A stretch of DNA of 64,000 bases, from positions 70,330 through 134,329 of the forward strand of contig CAUZFZ010000007.1 of assembly GCA_963579025.1 (NCBI GenBank). The letters run 5' to 3'. The notes beneath the pieces are model-generated. The model did not search any database and had not been told where the DNA came from. It saw only the letters and a list, made by a program, of their open reading frames with translations. Below are positions 1 to 9,136 of this stretch, piece by piece (the first letter of the stretch is position 1; the number at the start of each line of letters is the position of its first letter). The DNA comes from CAUZFZ01 sp963579025. Lineage in GTDB: Bacteria; Planctomycetota; Planctomycetia; Planctomycetales; Planctomycetaceae. The translations under genes were made by a program, and so were the position numbers.

Positions 1-70
1 CGCCGCCAGGCCGTCGACGAGTCCTCAGAATGAGTAATCAGGTGGCGAATCACCACAATGCGCGTGCTGC

Positions 71-99
71 TTGACACTCACAGAACGGACGCTCAGAAT
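71..99 (+). promoter_or_regulatory. Candidate sigma70-type promoter for the pilus/secretion locus
   Basis: A perfect -35 hexamer TTGACA (71-76) is followed after 17 bases by CAGAAT (94-99), which matches the -10 consensus at four of six positions. It lies about 190 bases upstream of the first pilB start. The leader in between contains a small hairpin (about 212-235, CTCGCC/GGCGAG with a GCAG loop). A second TTGACA at 123-128 has no good -10 partner. This is sequence matching only; no transcript start is known. Confidence 0.3.
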
Positions 100-286
100 C
101 AGCTCTGTTTTCCACATCCTCTTTGACATCCTTGAGTTACTGACAATTCCAGCTGTCAGTTTTCCCACGTGACTCTGGGATTTCCCGTTTGAACATCTGG
201 GCCGTTGCCGGACAGCTCGCCGCAGGGCGAGTTGTTTCCCATCAGTGCGTGTCGCACATGTTGACCTCACATCACGGAGTTAAGCG

Positions 287-1990
287 ATGGCTGACATTGC
301 CAGGCAGCTCGTCGACCGCGGCCTGATTAGCGAAGACCAGCTTTCCGAAGCCGAAGGCATGGCGGCGAGTCTGGGTATCCGTGTCGAGGACGCGCTGGTG
401 CGGCTCGACTATGTCGATGCCACCGAAGTCACCTCTGCGCAGGCGCAGGAATTCGGGTATGACGCGATCGATCTTGGGACGCTCCAGATTCCCCAGGCCG
501 TCATCACACTCGTTCCGGAATCCGTGGCCCGTGAGAACGTCGTCCTGCCGCTTCGCATGGAAGGCGAATCGCTGGTCGTCGCGATCAACGACCCGATGAA
601 ATTTGAAGTCATCGATAAGCTGAGGTTCATCCTCAACCGCGAAATCAAGTGTGAAGTAGCCGCCAACGACGCGATCCTCACGGCCATCAATCGTCACTAC
701 GGTCAAAGTGAGACGGAATCCGTCGATTCCATGCTGCAGGAGTTCACGGAAACCGCGATCGACTTTACTCAGACGGAAGTGTCGGAAGCGGAAACGACGG
801 GCGATGGCAATCCCGAAAACGAAAGCTCGCCGATCATCCGGCTCGTGAATCTCATTGTCAGCGAAGCGTTGAACATGCGTGCGAGCGACATCCACATTGA
901 GCCTTTCGAGGACCGCATCCGCATTCGTTACCGGATCGATGGGAAGCTGGTCGAGCGGGACAGTCCACCTAAGCGACTGCTGGCATCAATCGTCTCCCGT
1001 ATAAAAATCATGGCCTCAATTGACATATCCGAAAAACGTAGACCCCAGGATGGACGTATCAAGACGCGTGTAGGGGCAAAGGAAATCGACCTGCGTGTCA
1101 GCATTATGCCGTCCAACCACGGCCAGGCTATTGTGCTGCGAATCCTTGATCGCGACAGCATCAAGATCGGTATCCGGAACCTCGGCTTTTCTGAGGAGAA
1201 CTACAGGACCTTTCAGAACATCATCCGCCGTCCCAACGGAATCTTTCTTGTTACAGGCCCGACCGGTAGCGGCAAGACAACGACGCTCTATAGCGCGATC
1301 GGTGAACTGAACCGGCCCGACAAGAAGATCATCACTGCGGAGGACCCCGTCGAGTATCTGCTGCCGGGGATCAATCAGTGTGAGATCAGAACGAAGATCG
1401 GGTTGACCTTTGCGTCCGTCATCAAATCGATGCTGCGTCAGGCTCCCAACATTATTTTAGTTGGAGAGATACGCGACCTGGAGACAGCGGAGATGGCTAT
1501 CCAAGCCAGTCTTACGGGACACTTGGTTTTTAGTACTCTCCATACGAACGATGCGCCCGGCGCTATTACGCGATTGATAGATATGCATGTACAGCCATTT
1601 CTCGTGGCATCGAGTGTCATGGCGGTGTTGGCCCAGCGACTGGCACGTCGAATCTGTTCCAAATGCAATGAGCCATACAAGCCAAGCGAAAGCGAAATAC
1701 AACACTTCGACCTGACTCCCGAAATGATCGATAACGCCACTTTCATGCGCGGCCGTGGGTGCAACAACTGCCACCACACCGGATTCCGTGGACGTGTCGC
1801 AGTGCATGAGCAAATGATCATGAACGCTGCGATTCGAGAGATGACATTCAATCGCGAGCCAACTCAGAACATTCGCCGTCAGGCACGTCTGTTCGGGATG
1901 AAAACGCTCGTCGATGATTGCGTCGACAAAGCCCTGACTGGAGTGACGCATCTCAGCGAGGCCTACCACCTCGAGAAGGGCGGCCACTAA
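287..1990 (+). CDS. pilB: Type IV pilus / type II secretion assembly ATPase (PilB/GspE family), copy 1
   Basis: This is a cytoplasmic hexameric ATPase that drives pilus or pseudopilus extension at the inner-membrane platform. The 567 residues are the usual family length. An N-terminal MshEN-type domain (about 1-150) precedes the ATPase core. The Walker A motif GPTGSGKTTTLY lies near residue 324, followed by the Asp box (AEDPVEY), Walker B (LVGEIRDLETAE) and the His box (TGHLVFSTLHTNDA). Two CxxC pairs (CSKC near 457, CNNC near 490) form the zinc-binding element typical of PilB and GspE. The ATG at 287 has GGAG upstream. It opens a locus with pilT, a second pilB and pilC. MshEN domains can bind c-di-GMP in other bacteria; whether this one does is an inference. 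T4P and T2SS versions cannot be separated from this sequence. Confidence 0.93.
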   Translation: MADIARQLVDRGLISEDQLSEAEGMAASLGIRVEDALVRLDYVDATEVTSAQAQEFGYDAIDLGTLQIPQAVITLVPESVARENVVLPLRMEGESLVVAINDPMKFEVIDKLRFILNREIKCEVAANDAILTAINRHYGQSETESVDSMLQEFTETAIDFTQTEVSEAETTGDGNPENESSPIIRLVNLIVSEALNMRASDIHIEPFEDRIRIRYRIDGKLVERDSPPKRLLASIVSRIKIMASIDISEKRRPQDGRIKTRVGAKEIDLRVSIMPSNHGQAIVLRILDRDSIKIGIRNLGFSEENYRTFQNIIRRPNGIFLVTGPTGSGKTTTLYSAIGELNRPDKKIITAEDPVEYLLPGINQCEIRTKIGLTFASVIKSMLRQAPNIILVGEIRDLETAEMAIQASLTGHLVFSTLHTNDAPGAITRLIDMHVQPFLVASSVMAVLAQRLARRICSKCNEPYKPSESEIQHFDLTPEMIDNATFMRGRGCNNCHHTGFRGRVAVHEQMIMNAAIREMTFNREPTQNIRRQARLFGMKTLVDDCVDKALTGVTHLSEAYHLEKGGH

Positions 1991-2323
1991 CACCGGTGAC
2001 CTGTGGCCAGGGTCATCCCCATAACCCAGAACTACTGGCGGGCCAATCGCAGGCATAACCGACTATCGGGACTGCGCGGCGAGAGCGAGGCATTTTGCAA
2101 CACTCGACGATACGGGCGAGCCCCCAATGGAACGAGCGAGATACGAATACTGATACGACAAGTCGCACGGCTTACCGCGACACCAGCCACTGAGCACATT
2201 TGACACGTTTCATGGATTCAAATGAGTAGCTGCGGAATAATTCGGTCAGGCCCCGGCGTGCCGCCTGGCCTGATCCTCCACCGTAACCTCGGGGAAGATT
2301 TGCCCGATTGATGAGGGTTCTGG
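1991..2323 (+). other. Intergenic stretch between pilB copy 1 and pilT, with a leader hairpin
   Basis: No credible gene lies here. A hairpin at 2246-2273 (TCAGGCC paired with GGCCTGA, with an inner CGGC/GCCG) sits about 50 bases before the pilT start. It lacks a T-run, so it is more likely a leader structure than an intrinsic terminator. A consensus -35-like TTGACA occurs at 2200-2205, but no convincing -10 follows at 16-18 bases. A separate pilT promoter is possible but unsupported. Confidence 0.35.
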
Positions 2324-3448
2324 ATGGCCATCGTACAGATTGACAAGCTGCTTGAGACTGTCGTCAAGGAGAAGGTAAGCGATCTGCATATCGTTGTCGG
2401 ACAGCCTCCGGTCGTGCGCCTTGGTGGTCATATGGTTCGACTGGAGACGAAAGACCTGGAGCCGGACGACACCGTCTCACTGATGAAGAGCATCACACCA
2501 GAGCGGAATCAGCAGGAGTTGCAGGAGACCGGTTCTTCCGACTTTGGATTTGCGTTTGGCGATAAGGCTCGCTTCCGCGTCTCGGTCTTCAAACAGAAGG
2601 GCCGAATCTCAATCGTCCTGCGGCGAATTCCCAACGAGTTTCTACCGCCTGAAGTCCTGGGGCTTCCGCCCGTCTGCATGGAACTGATTCAGCGTCCACG
2701 TGGCCTGTTCCTTGTTACCGGCCCGACAGGCAGCGGCAAGACCACCAGCCTGGCCAGCATGATCAACTGGATGAACCACAATATGGATCATCACATCATC
2801 ACGCTGGAAGACCCGATCGAGTACTACCACGAGCACCAGAAGTCGACCATTAACCAACGGGAAATTGGTACCGACTGCCCTTCGTTTGCTGAGGCTCTGC
2901 GTCGCGCGCTGCGGCAGGACCCCGACGTGATTCTCGTTGGCGAAATGCGCGACCTGGAAACAATCGAATCAGCGATTACGGCTGCCGAAACCGGGCACCT
3001 TGTGTTCGGAACACTGCACACCACGGGCGCCCAGGGCACAGTGGACCGAATCATCGACGTGTTTCCCACGACTCAGCAGGCCCAGATTCGAACACAACTG
3101 TCTGTGGGCATCCTGGGAACGCTCAGCCAGGCATTACTGCCTAAGAAGCCGAAGGGCCTGGTGGCGGCCTACGAGATGCTGGTGGTCACGCCGGCGATTG
3201 CCAACCTGATCCGCGAAGGAAAGACATTTCGCATTAACTCAGCGGTTCAGACCGGACGAAAGTTCGGCATGCAGCTTCTGGATGACGCGCTGTTTGAGCT
3301 GTGGAGCAAGGGAACGTGCGAAGAGAAGGACTGCATTAATAAATCCAACCAGCCCGAAGAGCTGCAGGCCAAGATCAATGCAGCCAAGCGCGGAATGCTT
3401 GATGATGAAGAGGACGAGGATGACGACGATGAATACGAATATGAGTAG
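2324..3448 (+). CDS. pilT: Type IV pilus retraction ATPase PilT
   Basis: PilT powers pilus retraction from the cytoplasmic face of the platform protein. The N-terminal PAS-like PilT domain (SDLHIVVGQPPVVRLGG) is followed by Walker A GPTGSGKTTSLAS (near residue 129), the Asp box LEDPIEYY, Walker B LVGEMRDLET, and the His box AETGHLVFGTLHTTGA. The AIANLIREGK motif corresponds to the AIRNLIRE signature that distinguishes PilT from PilB and GspE. The ATG at 2324 has GAGGG six bases upstream. The last 15 or so residues are almost entirely Asp/Glu/Tyr (DDEEDEDDDDEYEYE), an unusual tail for PilT. Classical T2SS loci lack a retraction ATPase, so its presence points to a retractable pilus. Confidence 0.95.
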   Translation: MAIVQIDKLLETVVKEKVSDLHIVVGQPPVVRLGGHMVRLETKDLEPDDTVSLMKSITPERNQQELQETGSSDFGFAFGDKARFRVSVFKQKGRISIVLRRIPNEFLPPEVLGLPPVCMELIQRPRGLFLVTGPTGSGKTTSLASMINWMNHNMDHHIITLEDPIEYYHEHQKSTINQREIGTDCPSFAEALRRALRQDPDVILVGEMRDLETIESAITAAETGHLVFGTLHTTGAQGTVDRIIDVFPTTQQAQIRTQLSVGILGTLSQALLPKKPKGLVAAYEMLVVTPAIANLIREGKTFRINSAVQTGRKFGMQLLDDALFELWSKGTCEEKDCINKSNQPEELQAKINAAKRGMLDDEEDEDDDDEYEYE

Positions 3449-3544
3449 GCGGTAGTACGCAGTTGTGGCATTGCAGTCACCCAGACCTGTCAAAACAGCA
3501 ATTTACGTGCGGCCCGCCGTGGTCGCTCCTGCCGGAACTGAGAG

Positions 3545-5257
3545 ATGCCCGCACGAAAACTTGGACAGATACTCGTTGACTTTGGTTACATAACCGATGA
3601 TCAACTCTGGGACGTGCTCGAAGAGCAGAAGCAGAGTCCCGGAGAGGTCATCGGCCAGGTCGCGGTCCGCATGAGCCTGGTCACTGCCGAGCAGGTCACG
3701 GAAGGCCTGGCCGAGCAGTGGGGCATGCCCGTCGTCAATCTCGGCGACACCAACATCGCGCCGAAGGTGCTTGAGCTTGTGCCTCAGACCATGTGCGAGC
3801 TGTACAAGATCATGCCCATTTCTCTGGTGAACGAAGTGCTCACCGTGGCGATGGCCGACCCGCAGAATGTCTCGGCGCTCGACGACCTCAGGAATTTCCT
3901 TGGTTATGACGTCCGCGGTGCGGTTTCCAGCGAGGAAGATGTCGATGCCGCGATCGAGCGATACTACTCCGAGAGTGAAGAGAGTATCGAAGACGTCATC
4001 AACAACATGGAAGACGCGCCTGGACTGGGTGCAGACGGCCGCGAGGGCGCCTTTGATATCGGCTCCGAAGATGAACTTGTCAATTCCAGTCCGATCCGCA
4101 AGCTGCTGAATATGGTCCTGTTGCTGGCCATTAAGGACAAAGCCAGTGACATCCACTTCGAACCGTTCGAAGACGAGTTCAAAATCCGCGTCAAAGCCGA
4201 TGGAGTGCTGTACGAGATGGTGCCTCCGCCGCGCCACCTTGCCAACGCGATCACGACGCGGATCAAGGTCATGGCCAACCTTGATATTGCCGAACGACGT
4301 CTTCCGCAGGACGGACGAATCGAGCTGAATGTCGGCGGGAACCCTGTCGACCTGCGAGTCAGTGTGCTGCCGACGATGTTCGGCGAGTCCGTCGTCATGC
4401 GAATCCTGGACCGTACGGTCGTACAGCTCGATCTGGCGAAGATCGGCATGGACCCCACGACGCTGAACCGTTTCCGCCAGTCGCTGAAACTGCCGAATGG
4501 AATCGTGCTGGTGACGGGCCCGACAGGTAGTGGCAAGACGACGACGCTTTATTCAGCGCTGAATGAGCTGAACGACATCGAAACAAAGATCATTACCACC
4601 GAAGACCCGATCGAGTACGACATTGACGGTCTCCTTCAGGTACCGGTGAACCCCGATATTGAAGTTACCTTTGCTTCCGTGTTGCGAGCGATTCTCCGGC
4701 ACGATCCCGACAAGATTCTGGTCGGAGAGATTCGTGATTATGAAACTGCCGAAACCGCCATTCAAAGCGCTCTCACAGGGCATCTCGTATTCAGCACACT
4801 GCATACAAACGATGCGCCGGCCACGATTGCCCGTCTCAGAGATATGGGTGTCCCGCCATTCATGATTACTGCGACAGTCGAATCAGTCCTTGCCCAGAGG
4901 CTGGTGCGGCGCATCTGCACGGATTGCCGGACTGAATTCGAGCCTAGTGATGAGCTGTTGATAGAATTGCAGCTCCCGATCGAGCGGGCCCGGCAATACA
5001 AGTTTTACTACGGAAAAGGGTGTCCTCGTTGTAACAACGGTGGTTACAAGGGCCGCTGTGGACTCTACGAATTACTGACGGTCAACGACGATATTCGCGA
5101 TCTTATTGCGTCCAACGCATCAACCGATGAATTGCGCAATCTCGCGAGGACTCACGGCATGACCACACTGAGAGAGTCTGGCCTGAAGCTCATTTTTGAT
5201 GGCGTAACGACAATCGATGAGATCGTTCGCGAAACGGGCATGGAAGACGTGGGTTAG
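3545..5257 (+). CDS. pilB: Type IV pilus / type II secretion assembly ATPase (PilB/GspE family), copy 2
   Basis: This is a second, divergent extension ATPase in the same locus (570 residues). The N-terminus carries a clear MshEN signature (RKLGQILVDFGYITDDQL), a domain that binds c-di-GMP in characterised relatives. A second half-domain and the ATPase core follow. Walker A GPTGSGKTTTLYS is near residue 325, then the Asp box TEDPIEYD, Walker B LVGEIRDYETAE, and the His box TGHLVFSTLHTNDA. The zinc-binding CxxC pairs are CTDC (near 458) and CPRC (near 493). It lies between pilT and pilC. Two assembly ATPases with one platform protein suggest either alternative motors or a hetero-hexamer. Which PilB partners which filament cannot be read from sequence. 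Confidence 0.93.
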   Translation: MPARKLGQILVDFGYITDDQLWDVLEEQKQSPGEVIGQVAVRMSLVTAEQVTEGLAEQWGMPVVNLGDTNIAPKVLELVPQTMCELYKIMPISLVNEVLTVAMADPQNVSALDDLRNFLGYDVRGAVSSEEDVDAAIERYYSESEESIEDVINNMEDAPGLGADGREGAFDIGSEDELVNSSPIRKLLNMVLLLAIKDKASDIHFEPFEDEFKIRVKADGVLYEMVPPPRHLANAITTRIKVMANLDIAERRLPQDGRIELNVGGNPVDLRVSVLPTMFGESVVMRILDRTVVQLDLAKIGMDPTTLNRFRQSLKLPNGIVLVTGPTGSGKTTTLYSALNELNDIETKIITTEDPIEYDIDGLLQVPVNPDIEVTFASVLRAILRHDPDKILVGEIRDYETAETAIQSALTGHLVFSTLHTNDAPATIARLRDMGVPPFMITATVESVLAQRLVRRICTDCRTEFEPSDELLIELQLPIERARQYKFYYGKGCPRCNNGGYKGRCGLYELLTVNDDIRDLIASNASTDELRNLARTHGMTTLRESGLKLIFDGVTTIDEIVRETGMEDVG

Positions 5258-5259
5258 GC

Positions 5260-5352
5260 CTGCACAACAATAACTTTCCGCATGTACCCTCTCCCCGTCG
5301 GGGAGAGGGCAGGGTGAGGGGCAAACGAAAACGGCAAGTTATTGTTGTGCAG
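5260..5352. repeat. Palindromic repeat element between pilB copy 2 and pilC
   Basis: The outer arms are a perfect 17-bp inverted repeat (CTGCACAACAATAACTT at 5260-5276 and its complement at 5336-5352). Inside is a perfect 10-bp hairpin, CCCTCTCCCC (5287-5296) with GGGGAGAGGG (5300-5309) around GTC, followed by CAGGGTGAGGGG. The element starts two bases after the pilB stop codon. It looks like a small non-autonomous or REP-like element rather than a terminator, because no T-run follows the stem. Confidence 0.7.
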
Positions 5353-5458
5353 CTCCTTAGCGAAGTTCCGTGCCGTTTTGCGTTACACGTATTCAGTGAC
5401 AAATCGTGACCCGCATGTCGGGTCGACATTAATCACAGTCTGAGAATGGAGCAGCCGG

Positions 5459-6706
5459 ATGCCCGTCTACCAGTACGAGGCGATGGACAACAGCGGTTCG
5501 GAGATCAAAGACTCCATTGAAGCCGAGTCCGAAGCCGAAGCTCAACAACTGATCCGTGACAAAGGCTTCTTTGTCACGAACATCAATGAGCAGGCGAAGA
5601 AGAAGAAGAAAAAGAAGGCCGCTGCAAAGAAAACCGGCGTCAAGAAGAAGAAGAAGGCTTTTTCAATCGGCGGCGTCCCGTCCAAACAACTGTGTACCTT
5701 CACACGGCAATTGTCGACACTTCAGGACGCTGGCCTGCCGATTCTGCGCAGTCTGAAGATCCTGGAAGGACAGTCGAAACCAGGCCCCCTGAAAAACGCG
5801 CTGGACGGCACGATCGAGGACATTGAATCGGGCAGTACGATGTCCGAGGCAATGGCCAAGCAACCCAAGGCGTTTGACGAACTCTACGTCAACATGGTTC
5901 GGGCCGGTGAGGCCAGTGGTGCACTCGAACTCATTCTGCAACGACTGGCTGACTTCAAGGAGCGTTCTCAGTCGCTGAAGAAGAAGGTTCAGGGGGCCAT
6001 GATCTACCCCTGTGCCGTCGTGACCGTGGCCGTCGGAATTGTCGGCTTCATCATGTACTGGATCATCCCGAAGTTTAAGGCCATCTTCGAAGGCTTCGGC
6101 ACCGAGCTACCCAAAATCACGGAACTGCTTATCGCGACAAGTGACATGGTGGTCAACTACTTCTATCTCGGACCGGCAATTCCGATTGTCATCTGGCTGT
6201 TTCTGAAAATCATCAGAAAGAACAAAACCGGTGAGTACATCGTCGACTACTGCTCCCTGCGGATACCACTACTCGGCAACATCCTGTCGAAGTCAACCAC
6301 TGCCCGGGTCATGCGTACCCTGGGAACGCTCATCTCTTCCGGTGTACCAATCCTGGAGGCCATGACGATTGCCCGGGACACGGCGGGGAACGCCGTTTTC
6401 AAACGAGCGTTCGACAATATCTACGCGGCAATCCGGGAAGGTGAATCAATCGCCCAACCGCTGAAAGAAGCACGGATCGTTGACGATCTGGTTGTCAATA
6501 TGGTGGACGTCGGCGAGGAAACCGGTGCCCTGGACGTGATGATGTACAAGGTCGCCGACATGTACGACGAGGAAGTCAATGTCCTCGTCGATGGTCTGGT
6601 CAAGCTGATCGAACCGATGCTGGTTGTTGTGCTTGGTCTTGTGGTTGGCTTTATCGTCATCGCCCTCTTCATGCCGCTGATTAAATTGCTCAACGACCTG
6701 TCTTAA
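5459..6706 (+). CDS. pilC: Inner-membrane platform protein PilC/GspF
   Basis: PilC/GspF is the polytopic platform on which the pilus ATPases act. The 415 residues fit the family. There are two GspF cytoplasmic helical domains and three hydrophobic segments, near residues 180-202, 231-251 and 386-411. A striking Lys-rich linker (about residues 43-65, with runs of seven and five lysines) joins the N-terminal beta-rich part to the first helical domain. GGAG at 5448-5451 supports the ATG at 5459. The linker may contact the acidic tail of the PilT encoded upstream (inference). It is followed by the pseudopilin genes, as in T4P and T2SS loci. Confidence 0.93.
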   Translation: MPVYQYEAMDNSGSEIKDSIEAESEAEAQQLIRDKGFFVTNINEQAKKKKKKKAAAKKTGVKKKKKAFSIGGVPSKQLCTFTRQLSTLQDAGLPILRSLKILEGQSKPGPLKNALDGTIEDIESGSTMSEAMAKQPKAFDELYVNMVRAGEASGALELILQRLADFKERSQSLKKKVQGAMIYPCAVVTVAVGIVGFIMYWIIPKFKAIFEGFGTELPKITELLIATSDMVVNYFYLGPAIPIVIWLFLKIIRKNKTGEYIVDYCSLRIPLLGNILSKSTTARVMRTLGTLISSGVPILEAMTIARDTAGNAVFKRAFDNIYAAIREGESIAQPLKEARIVDDLVVNMVDVGEETGALDVMMYKVADMYDEEVNVLVDGLVKLIEPMLVVVLGLVVGFIVIALFMPLIKLLNDLS

Positions 6707-6838
6707 CAGGACATTCTGGCGGCGGGCCAGTCTCTCTCACATTCTTACGATCAATTCCCAGCGAGATACGAGCGAAGGTCGCTTGATCGACGGGGAACGT
6801 CCAGCCTGGTTTATCGATCGGCTGAAGGAGTCAAAATC

Positions 6839-7768
6839 ATGCAGACAAACGTAACTCGTACAGACAGTAACCGTTCTGGCTTTACGCTGATCGAAATCAT
6901 GGTGGCGATAACCATCATTGCCATCCTTGCCGGGCTGCTGTTACCAGCCCTCAGTGCTGTGCAGCGCCGAGCCAGGACAGCCGAGGTGAAGGCCGATATC
7001 GACAAACTGTCTGCCGGCATTCAGGCGTTCAATACGCGGTTTGGGGTGATTCCACCCAGTTCCATCACTCTGTACGAACGCAAGGCGGACAAATCCGGTG
7101 GTCCACTTGACTGGGCTGATGACCCGAGGAGTCGCGGGATCATTAAGAGGATTTGGCCGCGGTTCGACTTCAGCATCGACCGTGAATTCGATGGCACTGC
7201 GGGAAAGACAGGAGTGGTCAACCTGGATGGTGCCGAGTGCCTGGTCTTCTTTCTTGGTGGCGTGGTGGACCTTGATACCGGTCTTCCGCTTGGAAGTCGG
7301 GGTAGTGGCGCCTATATCGGATTCTCTAAGGACCCGGCCAACCCAATCAAACGCGACTCGAGTGCTGTCTCCAGCCGTGATGGTCCCTTCTATGAGTTTA
7401 AGGGTGGGTTCGACGCAAGTGTTGATCCACCGGTCCCGCTGGGCGACAGCCGCGTGCGAGATCTCGATAGCGACAACTATCTGGAACTGCTTGACACACT
7501 GCCAAGTCAAACGACTCCCTACGTCTACTTCAGCAGTTACGGTGGGACTGGTTATCGAAACAACGACAACGCCAGTCGGATCGCGAGCCCGTACTTCAAG
7601 GACGCAGCCAAAAGGAATCCTTTCAAGGCTGACTCGTTCCAGATCATCTCACCAGGCTCAGATTTGGAATACGGCACGGGAGGACACCTGGGCGGATCCG
7701 GATCGTTGTCCGCTGCGGATGCTGACAATATCACGAACTTTCACGGCGGCCGTCTTGAGGACTCGTGA
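6839..7768 (+). CDS. Type II secretion/T4P pseudopilin, GspG-like (first copy)
   Basis: This is a prepilin-type protein of 309 residues. The class III leader ends in RSG followed by FTLIEIMVAI, so prepilin peptidase would cut after Gly14 and leave Phe at +1 with the conserved Glu at +5. A single hydrophobic helix is followed by a globular domain with several Asp/Gly-rich loops. SD AAGGAG (6825-6830) lies eight bases before the ATG. Its stop overlaps a GTG codon near the next gene, so the two are translationally close. Position and leader suggest a GspG-type subunit, but it is about twice the size of a classical major pseudopilin. It could equally be a minor pilin. Confidence 0.85.
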   Translation: MQTNVTRTDSNRSGFTLIEIMVAITIIAILAGLLLPALSAVQRRARTAEVKADIDKLSAGIQAFNTRFGVIPPSSITLYERKADKSGGPLDWADDPRSRGIIKRIWPRFDFSIDREFDGTAGKTGVVNLDGAECLVFFLGGVVDLDTGLPLGSRGSGAYIGFSKDPANPIKRDSSAVSSRDGPFYEFKGGFDASVDPPVPLGDSRVRDLDSDNYLELLDTLPSQTTPYVYFSSYGGTGYRNNDNASRIASPYFKDAAKRNPFKADSFQIISPGSDLEYGTGGHLGGSGSLSAADADNITNFHGGRLEDS

Positions 7769-7818
7769 GCGTGATGCGGAAACTCACATGCTGTGCAGCA
7801 ATCGCTGAGGAGAGTTGT

Positions 7819-9132
7819 ATGTGGAAGCCTGAGCCCAATATTTATGCGGATAATCGCCGGGGTTTTACGCTCATTGAGCTCATGATCGTGGTGGCGATCG
7901 TGGCGTTTCTGGCCAGTGCGTTGGGAGTCACCATTGTCAATATGGGAGCGTCCGCTCGCGAAGCGCAGACCGTGGCCACAATCAACAAGATCAATGGTTT
8001 GATCAACGAACGGCAGAGAGGTCTGGAACGGGCATACGAGGGCAACGATTTCAGGCGAGAATTGAGCTTTCAGAAACGACGTCTCGAACAACTGGGTCTG
8101 TTCGGGATCTCCCCATCTGCAATCGAAACAGTGGCTCGGAAGGATTTCTTTCGTAAGTTCTTTCCCCAACGCTTTGCGGAGATGGCCGATAATGATTCCG
8201 ACGGTATACCCGATCGGATCGCGTTCGATGAGGTCTATGGTGAAAAAGTGGACCCCGTGAACCCACCTGTACGGTGGGCTCCCGCTGCGGCAAATATTCA
8301 GCGGTATCCCGTGGGGCATGATCCGGCGACAGAGAGTTCAGAGATTCTTTACTTCGCGCTCACTCGCATGGATGCTTTGGGATTTCCGCTGGTTGGCGCC
8401 GATGAGTTTCTCACGCAGGAAGTCGCTGACTCGGACGGTGACGGACTACCGGAGTTTGTTGATGGTTGGGGAAACCCACTGCGTTTCTATCGCTGGCCAA
8501 CAAGATTGATAAAGCCGTTCGGTCTCCTTGGTCACGATCAAGGGTCAGGTAGAGCCTCGTTTGATGACGATGGGATTGCAGGCACGGACGATCTGTTCGA
8601 AATCGGCACTCCGGGGACGGACGATGTGGTGATCGATCCAACCGTTCGATTCCTTGCCGGGAACTACGCACTCGGGTTGCCCAGGCCACCAGGTGTGACA
8701 GGGCAGTACGACATGTTGAATGAGGATCCTGATGACCCCTACGGACTTTTGCTGGCCGAAGTGAAACGACTGGCAGCTCGAGGAATCGATGCCACCCTGC
8801 GGATCAGTGAAACGCATTACCACACGATTGATACATTCCATAAGCCTCTGGTTGTCTCAGCCGGGCCTGATGGACTCCTGGGGCTCTTCGAGCCACAAGA
8901 GATCTATGAGGACGTCAATGGCAATGGCACCCTGGACACGGGCGAAGATGTGAACCGTAGTGGCTCACTGGATACGCCAACGGCAGACATCGACGGCGAC
9001 GGCACTGTGGAGCAGGTGCAGGGGCATCTGGCGATGCCACGCGGAATACCGAGCCCGCTGGGGAATTCAGAACTCCCGGACTTTGGCGCTGCTGATGACA
9101 TTACGAATCTCAACAGACGGGCGGGAGGCTAA
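7819..9132 (+). CDS. Type II secretion/T4P pseudopilin, GspG-like (second copy)
   Basis: The leader MWKPEPNIYADNRRG followed by FTLIELMIVVA is a canonical prepilin cleavage site (Gly15, Phe+1, Glu+5). I chose the ATG at 7819 because AGGAG sits at 7808-7812 and it gives a normal leader. A GTG at 7765, overlapping the upstream stop, would add 18 unlikely residues. Near residue 215 the motif DGWGNPLRFYRWP matches the DPWGNPY signature of GspG. Asp/Asn-rich loops (DNDSDGIPD near 123, DSDGDGLPE near 205, and EDVNGNGTLDTGED near 365) look like calcium-binding loops, and calcium is known to stabilise GspG. At 437 residues it is much longer than ordinary GspG. Confidence 0.85.
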   Translation: MWKPEPNIYADNRRGFTLIELMIVVAIVAFLASALGVTIVNMGASAREAQTVATINKINGLINERQRGLERAYEGNDFRRELSFQKRRLEQLGLFGISPSAIETVARKDFFRKFFPQRFAEMADNDSDGIPDRIAFDEVYGEKVDPVNPPVRWAPAAANIQRYPVGHDPATESSEILYFALTRMDALGFPLVGADEFLTQEVADSDGDGLPEFVDGWGNPLRFYRWPTRLIKPFGLLGHDQGSGRASFDDDGIAGTDDLFEIGTPGTDDVVIDPTVRFLAGNYALGLPRPPGVTGQYDMLNEDPDDPYGLLLAEVKRLAARGIDATLRISETHYHTIDTFHKPLVVSAGPDGLLGLFEPQEIYEDVNGNGTLDTGEDVNRSGSLDTPTADIDGDGTVEQVQGHLAMPRGIPSPLGNSELPDFGAADDITNLNRRAGG

Positions 9133-9136
9133 GTCT

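Noticed and set aside
272..895. 207-codon open frame on the minus strand
   Set aside because: Lies fully opposite the well-supported pilB copy 1 and has no family features.
2200..2228. Promoter for pilT from a TTGACA
   Set aside because: No acceptable -10 at 16-18 bases; kept only as a remark.
3503..4237. 244-codon open frame on the minus strand
   Set aside because: Antisense to pilB copy 2; composition is that of a complementary frame in GC-rich DNA.
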